Positions 58,864 through 64,000 of a stretch of 64,000 bases of DNA are shown here, in pieces. This DNA is from Siphonodentalium dalli (lineage: Eukaryota; Mollusca; Scaphopoda; Gadilida; Siphonodentaliidae), in assembly GCA_032622095.1 (NCBI GenBank), contig CP136062.1, forward strand, positions 4,030,001-4,094,000, in the 5' to 3' direction. The stretch's first letter is position 1; the number at the start of each line of letters is the position of its first letter. The translations under genes and the position numbers were made by a program. The notes under the pieces are model-generated. The model was not told where the DNA came from, ran no database searches, and saw only the letters and a program-made list of their open reading frames with translations.

Positions 58864-59870
58864 GCAGAATGAGGTTCCCTATAGGATGAATTTGGTGATG
58901 CTAGCTTGCTGTACTGGGTAGTATCACTAAATACACCCTCCAGGGACCTCATTCTGCAAATTTGAGACACACTATATCCAGAGGCTTGGTCCGTAATGGA
59001 AGACATCCATCTCAATCCTCACTGATAAAGTTTAATTGAAACCGCTGGAAAGTTGGGAGCTAATGCCAAGCCTTGAAATAGGGTGTCTCTCATTTGCAGA
59101 ATGAGGTCCCCAGCGGGTGAATTTAGTGATGCTACCCCGCATAACGGGCTAGCATCACCAAATTCACCCTCTGGGAACCTCATTCTGCTGAGGTGTAAGC
59201 AGAATGAGGTCCCAGAGGGTGAATTTGGTGATGCTAGCCCGCTATGCGGGGTAGCATCACTAAATTCACCCTCTGGGGACCTCATTCTGCAAGTGACAGG
59301 CACACTATTTCAAGGCTTGGTTCTGGACATTTGCAGAATGAGGTCCCCCGAGGGTGAATTTAGTGACGCTACCCCCGCACAATGGGCTAGCATCACTAAA
59401 TTATTCTTCTGGGGACCTCATTCTGCAAATCCTCATCTGCTTTGGGGGACCTACGGTAGAATCCGATATAAGTTTTCAGATGATGAATTTTGTGATATGC
59501 ACTCATTGTGTCATCTGCCAATCTGGGGATATAGGAAACTAAACTAAAGAAACTAAAAAAACTTGTTAGTTTGATAATATAGATACTTTCCAGAGCAGAA
59601 TGGGGTCCCCAGAGGGTGAAGTTAGTGATGCTAGCCCACTGTATGGGGTAGCGTTACTAAATTCACATTCTGGGGTTCTGCCTATGTCGGGTAATGCCTT
59701 AAATAATGACTCCTTAACCATAGCAGAACTATGGGTAACTTTTCACCCTCTGGGGACATCATTCTGCTTACACCTCAGCAGAATGAGGTTCCCATAGGGT
59801 GAATTTGGTGATGCTAGCCCACTATGCGGGGTAGCATCACTAAATTTATCCTCTGGGAACCTCATTCTGC
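58864..59870. repeat. Array of six ~93-bp near-perfect hairpins
   Basis: Units at 58864-58957, 59096-59188, 59199-59290, 59333-59426, 59595-59680 and 59778-59870. Each starts GCAGAATGAGGT and ends with its complement ACCTCATTCTGC (degenerate in some copies); the arms contain GTGAATTTAGTGATGCTA. A lone half-unit lies at about 59742-59768. Open frames across this array on both strands are repeat translations. Confidence 0.9.
59066..59320. repeat. Palindrome of two hairpins
   Basis: CCAAGCCTTGAAATAGGGTG at 59066 is mirrored by the complement at the right edge (CACACTATTTCAAGGCTTGG, ending 59320). The two enclosed hairpins (59096-59188, 59199-59290) are also complements of each other. Confidence 0.85.
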
Positions 59871-59912
59871 AAACGACAGACACTATTTCAAGGCTTGTCC
59901 ATCACAATATTT

Positions 59913-60428
59913 TCAGGCATGCTCACCTGAGTATTCTTCCTCTTCCAGCTCCTGTACTCCTCTCGCTGTTGTTGCTGGTGGTCGCTTGAAAACAGTTACA
60001 TCTCTTCCAGACATCTTCACATCACTGGGAGTAACTCTATTTTCCGATGTTGTTCGGCGATTGTACACAGTGACTTCCCTTTCTGATGCCTGCTTATCAC
60101 TGGGAATAACTCTATTTTCGGACACAGCTCCTGAGTGAGATGCAGGCTGCCGTGCGTATTTGGTAACAATCCTGTCTGGAGGGGAATAATCATCATCATT
60201 ATCATCATCAGCCTCGTTCCGTCTCTTTCGGTTGATAGCAAACCTACCGACTTGTTCTCGAGACTCATTGCAATCAGAATCAAATGTTGCATCATTATCA
60301 TTAACATTTTGACCAGGTTTCTCAAGAGTAACAAATCTAGAACCGTCTTCGTTAATACCAATTTTGTCACCCATGTTATTCAGTTTCGTTGAGTGATTTT
60401 TCATTGAATTTATCAGTCTTTCGAGCAT
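59913..60428 (-). CDS. Acidic, repeat-containing protein segment of unknown function
   Basis: A 171-codon open frame starting at the ATG at 60426-60428 (a stop lies two codons upstream). It has a basic NRKRR followed by an acidic stretch (EADDDNDDDY). It then has two copies of a ~27-residue unit, SENRVIPSDKQASEREVTVY and SENRVTPSDVKMSGRDVTVF, and ends EEEEYSGEHA. An overlapping frame just upstream (60376-60575) follows a good acceptor (CATTTCTTTTCCAG) and may be an exon of the same gene joined by a frameshift or alternative splicing. No domain is recognised. It might belong with the minus-strand frame at 63.7 kb, but no splice path was established. Confidence 0.45.
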   Translation of the reverse strand: MLERLINSMKNHSTKLNNMGDKIGINEDGSRFVTLEKPGQNVNDNDATFDSDCNESREQVGRFAINRKRRNEADDDNDDDYSPPDRIVTKYARQPASHSGAVSENRVIPSDKQASEREVTVYNRRTTSENRVTPSDVKMSGRDVTVFKRPPATTARGVQELEEEEYSGEHA

Positions 60429-60597
60429 TGACTAGCTCGTGTACTGGGTAGTTTCCATCTGCATGAGTTGCCGATATATGAGCAGATGCTGGTGGCAAGT
60501 TGATCCGTCGGCCTGCCTGGTGAGAGCCACATTTTCCTGTTCCCGCCTGGTTGACATTAGTCACAAATCTACGTGCCTGGAAAAGAAATGAAAAAAT

Positions 60598-60885
60598 AAA
60601 TCACTATAGATTAGACATAATAAACAGGGTTTCCGCCAGGGTAAAATACATCACTATAGATTTTAGACATATTAGCCAGGGTTTCCGCCAGGGTAAAATA
60701 AATCACTACAGATTATAGACATAATAGCCAGGGTTTCCGCTAGGGTAAAATAAATCACTACAGATTATATACATAATAGCCAGGGTTTCAGCTAGGGTAA
60801 AATTTATCACTACAGATTATAGACATAATAGCCGGTGTTCCGCAAGGTTAACATAAATCAATGCAGATTATAGACATAAAAAAGA
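60598..60885 (+). repeat. 52-bp minisatellite, about six units
   Basis: TCACTA landmarks fall at 60601, 60651, 60703, 60755, 60807 and 60858 (spacing 50-52 bp). The unit contains CAGATTATAGACATAATAGC and CAGGGTTTCCGC and GGTAAAATAAA. It lies in the presumed intron upstream of the minus-strand segment at 60.4 kb. Confidence 0.9.
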
Positions 60886-60889
60886 AGGA

Positions 60890-61610
60890 AAGTAAACTAG
60901 AGGTCACCCAAAGATCCATTTGAAGTTTGGTGACGATCGGATGAGGAATGTTGTCTGTAGGGTGCACCAAAGGATTTAGTCATACAAAGAGTAAATTCAA
61001 AGATGGCCATGTTTTTCAACATTTTCGGTCAAAAAATAGGAGGCTCCCATCTAGAGGTAACCCCGAAGATCCATATGACGTTTGGTGATCATCAAATGAG
61101 GAATGTGTTCGTAGGGTGTGCCAAAGGTTTTAGTCATGAAAGAGTAATATCCAAGATGGCTGCCAGCGGCCATGTTTTTCATCTAAAAATTGTTAAAATT
61201 TGATAGCTCCCATCTAGAGGTGATTCTAAACATGTCTGTGAATTTTCAAATTCTTCAATAAATGTGGGCTGCAGGGTGTGCCAATGGATTCAAATTTGAA
61301 ATCCAAGATGGCTGCCAGTGGCAATGTTTTTCATCGAAATTTTTTTTAATTTGATAGCTCCCGTCTAGAGGAGATTCTAAACATGCCTGTAAATTTTCAA
61401 ATCACTTCTTCAATAAATGAGGGCTGCAGGGTATGCCGAAGTATTCCAATTTGAAATCGAAGATGGCTGCTGGTGGCCATGCTTTTCATTGAAATTCGGA
61501 AAAAATTTGATAGCTCCCATCTATAGGTCACCCTGAAGCTACACTAGAAGTTTGGTGAAGATCAGATAAGGGATGCAGCCTGTAGGGTGCGCTGAACGGA
61601 ATTGTTGATG
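60890..61610 (+). repeat. ~155-bp tandem repeat, about five units
   Basis: Landmark CTCCCATCTAGAGG starts at 61043, 61207, 61358 and 61514 (spacing 164, 151, 156 bp), with a partial unit before. Units also share AAGATGGCTGCCAG, ATGTTTTTCAT and GTAGGGTG. It ends near ATGGACGGACGCC. Confidence 0.85.
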
Positions 61611-61824
61611 CATGCACGAATGGACGGACGCCATCTTTTGGGAAGCATCTATTGTCTCAAATTAACATTGTTTTTAGTTTCTTTTTCCCTTCTGTTCAGT
61701 TTCTATCTCCCCTATTTTGCAGAAGATAAATTGCATAATCGAGGTGACTATTGGGTGAACATCACCAACTTCAACTTTGTAACTTCAATCTGATCCAAAG
61801 TCTCCCACAGCAGTTGAGGCCTCA

Positions 61825-61920
61825 GCAGATTGAGGTTCCCAAAGGGTAAATTTGGTGACGGTTACCCACCATGCAAGATAGTGTCACTAAATTCACCTTC
61901 TGGGGACCTCTGCATTCTGC
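61825..61920. repeat. Seventh GCAGAATGAGGT hairpin, isolated
   Basis: A diverged copy of the 58.9-59.9-kb hairpin, with the same flanks (GTTGAGGCCTCA before, AAATGACAGACACGCTATTT after). The shared flanks show the mobile unit is longer than the hairpin itself. Confidence 0.8.
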
Positions 61921-61989
61921 AAATGACAGACACGCTATTTAAAGGCTGGTATACTGACTTTGATGAGGCCAAAATTAATAAATTGTTTG

Positions 61990-62292
61990 TTTGTCCACAC
62001 CCCTACCCAAAAAAATTCAGGTGGGTAGGTAGGTAGGGATTTTTTTATTTTTTTTGCAAGGTGGAATGGCATACTAAGGGTCCCCTCCATGGTGCAGGCC
62101 GAGGATATCAATATTAATAAATAGAAAATTTAATAGTTGGAAAAACACAAGAACAATAAAAAATTATGCTGTTCAGTCACAGTTGCTGGAGTTTCTGACC
62201 GAAAATGAGCTGAACGGACGGACGGACGCACGATGAGTGGTCAATCCGGACGTCGACATTATGTTTACCATACTATGGTATGGGTAAACATA
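61990..62292. repeat. GGGTAGGTAGG motif and GGACGGACG-hairpin end
   Basis: CCCCTACCC...GGGTAGGTAGGTAGGG at 62009-62038 is an inverted relative of the motif at 34208 and 46295. Farther on, GAACGGACGGACGGACGCAC is followed by the hairpin TATGTTTACCATAC...GTATGGGTAAACATA (62260-62292). Confidence 0.65.
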
Positions 62293-63065
62293 AAAAACTA
62301 AACAAAATGGCAACAGAACTGAGCTACTTATTGAATGGCCACTGCAAATTCAATCGAAAAAAAAATATGGCTAATATGAGATCAGTCTGATTTTGATTTT
62401 ACCGAGTTGCTAGCTTCAATATGTCCAAACATACTTGGTTACAATGTCCATATATCTGTGTTTAATGTAAGCTGAGAATTTTCAATATTTTATTTTACCG
62501 TGTCGTGTTGATCATCAAAGACATGAAGTATAGCTGCCGACTGAACACTGTCTAGTTCGATGGGACGCAATTGTGATAACTTCTCACTGTGGCACGTGTA
62601 ATACTAGAGTAATGATGCAACACAATGGCTTCAATGATATACGAAACATAATTCGCGACAAGTCAAGCTGGTAAATTCAACTCAGTAACTGAATAGATTC
62701 TAGATCATTATAATACCCACATGCCCTCCCCCTGCGACATGAGGCTCCAATTCAGAAATACAATAGAACACACCCGACATCTCATTAGCGAGACTTGCCT
62801 ATTTATTTCCTGGTTACCGGCGACAATTTTGTTTAAATAAAATGTTTTTATTACCTGCTTTCCCCAAAACGTGAGATTATATGGAGGTTGCAGGAGAGCC
62901 GCGTTTAAGACATCAAATTGGGAGACTAATGGGCAAAACGTGAGATTATATCGTTCACGTACTTTTCGTTTGAACGTTCTGAAATGAAGAGTTGGATACT
63001 CAAAACTGCGATGCCACATGGCTCATTTTATACGTCATATGGGCATAGAAACGGGAACTCTTAGA
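62293..63065. other. Mostly non-coding; weak minus-strand frame
   Basis: A minus-strand frame at 62708-63019 ends its best part at a fair donor (AAGCAG|GTAATA near 62856), but it includes a local 68-bp-spaced repeat of ACGTGAGATTATAT and has no recognised domain. Not called. Confidence 0.35.
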
Positions 63066-63066
63066 A

Positions 63067-63563
63067 GGGTTCCAACTAGTCGACTAGTAGTCGATTACCT
63101 CTGGCGACTAGTCGATTCCTTAAAATCGCTAATCGTTTCAACACTAGACAGAACGCCGGCGGTTCCTAAAAAAAATGGAATCTAATGTTACAGAAACTAA
63201 GTTTCAGCGCACTTCCAGAGTGTGCATGGATAACAATCACAAAGGTAGCCCCCACCCAGAAATTTCAAAACTCAGAACAAGTTAAATAATTGTGATAGTA
63301 ATTGTGAGTTTCATTCAGCAGTCACCACACAATAAGTGATAGTCTGTACTAGTAACATCTAAGTATACTCATGTTGTCAGTATCTCTCTGATGCACGATC
63401 AAAGGTTGTCAAACCTTCGGTTGTAGATTAAATTGTGTAAAACAAACACGGTATTCCGACATCCGAAATAAATAACGGAGATTAATCGACGACGGAAATG
63501 GTAATCGATTATCGGCTTTATCAACGGTTCATCGATTATACGATTAATCGTGGCACCCCTCGT
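63067..63563. mobile_element. Possible hAT-type MITE
   Basis: The left end AGGGTTCCAACTAGTCGACT and the complement of the right end (AGGGGTGCCACGATTAATCG) are similar. Both subterminal regions are rich in CTAGTCGA/ATTAATCGA motifs. About 500 bp, no coding frame. No 8-bp duplication was seen, so this is tentative. Confidence 0.4.
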
Positions 63564-63669
63564 TTTAATATGAGACTATAAGAATATGTGCCACTTTAAG
63601 TTTAATGTACTGTAATGTTGAATAGAATGAATGCACAAACATATCAATGATAGAATGTTCAATGGTAAC

Positions 63670-64000
63670 TTAGTTCATGTTATTATTCTGACAGTTCTGG
63701 TTCCTCGTTGAAGTATCGACTGTCCCTTTGAAGTGAACAGCATTTTTCAAACTTTTAGCTGAAACATCAGTAACAAAACCAGATGCTACATATTGTCTTC
63801 CTCTCGTCAACTGCTTCTCTGTTATTGAGGCACCGAATTCATCACTGTCGGCCCCATCATCAGGCAGATTTGGCATTGGCTCCACAAGCCAAAAATACAA
63901 ATGACCATAATTAAATAATGGCGGCAGAGCATCGGCATGGAATTCTTTCCAACATGTGATTGGCAATACTGTTGCCACGGCATTATTATCATCACTACTG
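63670..64000 (-). CDS. 3' part of an unrecognised gene, cut by the window edge
   Basis: The minus-strand frame is open from the window edge to a TAA-type stop at 63670 (at least 109 codons). It includes FNYGHLYFWLVEPMPN, an acidic DDGADSDEFG stretch and GRQYVASGFVTDVSAKSLKN. The last part weakly recalls the segment that precedes SWIM-type zinc fingers in some transposon-derived proteins, but no zinc ligands are present here. The ATG at 63976-63978 is not necessarily the start because the frame is open beyond it. Confidence 0.45.
   Translation of the reverse strand, partial: SSDDNNAVATVLPITCWKEFHADALPPLFNYGHLYFWLVEPMPNLPDDGADSDEFGASITEKQLTRGRQYVASGFVTDVSAKSLKNAVHFKGTVDTSTRNQNCQNNNMN

Noticed and set aside
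59083-59547. 154-codon plus-strand frame with repeated CRMRSPEGEFSDA units
   Set aside because: It is a translation of the GCAGAATGAGGT hairpins; similar frames occur on the other strand, as expected for palindromes.
58864-59870. Regularly repeated palindromic units considered as a CRISPR-like array
   Set aside because: Units are long diverged hairpins with irregular spacing, no uniform spacers and no cas genes, in an animal genome.

Overview
The window is animal nuclear DNA: AT-rich, intron-containing, and built mostly from transposable elements. An intact LINE with a PHD-finger ORF1, a pogo-like DNA transposon, hAT-like and tyrosine-recombinase gene fragments, a tRNA-derived SINE and repeats of the 'gggccataactctg / gacggacgga' type all suggest a marine invertebrate, most likely a mollusc. 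The lineage is an inference from repeat types; nothing here identifies a species.

Layout. 1-2.7 kb: no gene, one TGTGTA/TACACA-rich patch. 2.7-8.3 kb: a minus-strand LINE with both ORFs open. 8.5-8.8 kb: a 22-bp minisatellite. 9.64-14.58 kb: a 4.9-kb foldback structure, two roughly 1.3-kb inverted arms around a ~40-bp minisatellite that itself flips orientation near 12.6 kb. 14.9-15.2 kb: a SINE with exact 12-bp target-site duplications. 17.1-17.5 kb: a TTAA-flanked MITE. 18.6-20.3 kb: a four-copy cassette mixing direct and inverted repeats. 21.35-21.8 kb: a probable terminal exon of an unrecognised gene. 22.85-24.5 kb: an old tandem duplication. 25.0-25.8 kb: a hAT-like end and a hairpin MITE.

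26.1-52.8 kb is a 26.7-kb mosaic of a few near-identical modules. Read together, the modules imply a two-gene parental element: a tyrosine recombinase with N-terminal zinc fingers on the minus strand, head-to-head with a hAT-like transposase gene on the plus strand. Full-order, internally deleted and truncated copies lie next to each other. They are interrupted by a pogo-like transposon (TA duplication, CCGTAAAG ends; one copy 2.38 kb, one 4.75 kb, one 5' stub), by a 1.7-kb TTAA-flanked element inserted in the recombinase gene, and by a ~1-kb element with imperfect CCCCTC ends. Copies share the same stop codons and frameshifts, so much of the amplification followed gene death. It was probably by segmental or tandem duplication.

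53.6-54.5 kb carries two exons of a possible cellular gene. 55.6-62.3 kb is dense in short repeats, including seven ~93-bp hairpins (two of them nested in a larger palindrome), a 52-bp minisatellite, a ~155-bp tandem repeat, and families ending in a GGACGGACG run plus a hairpin. 59.9-60.4 kb and 63.7-64 kb hold minus-strand coding-like segments of unknown function. No rRNA, functional tRNA or CRISPR was seen.
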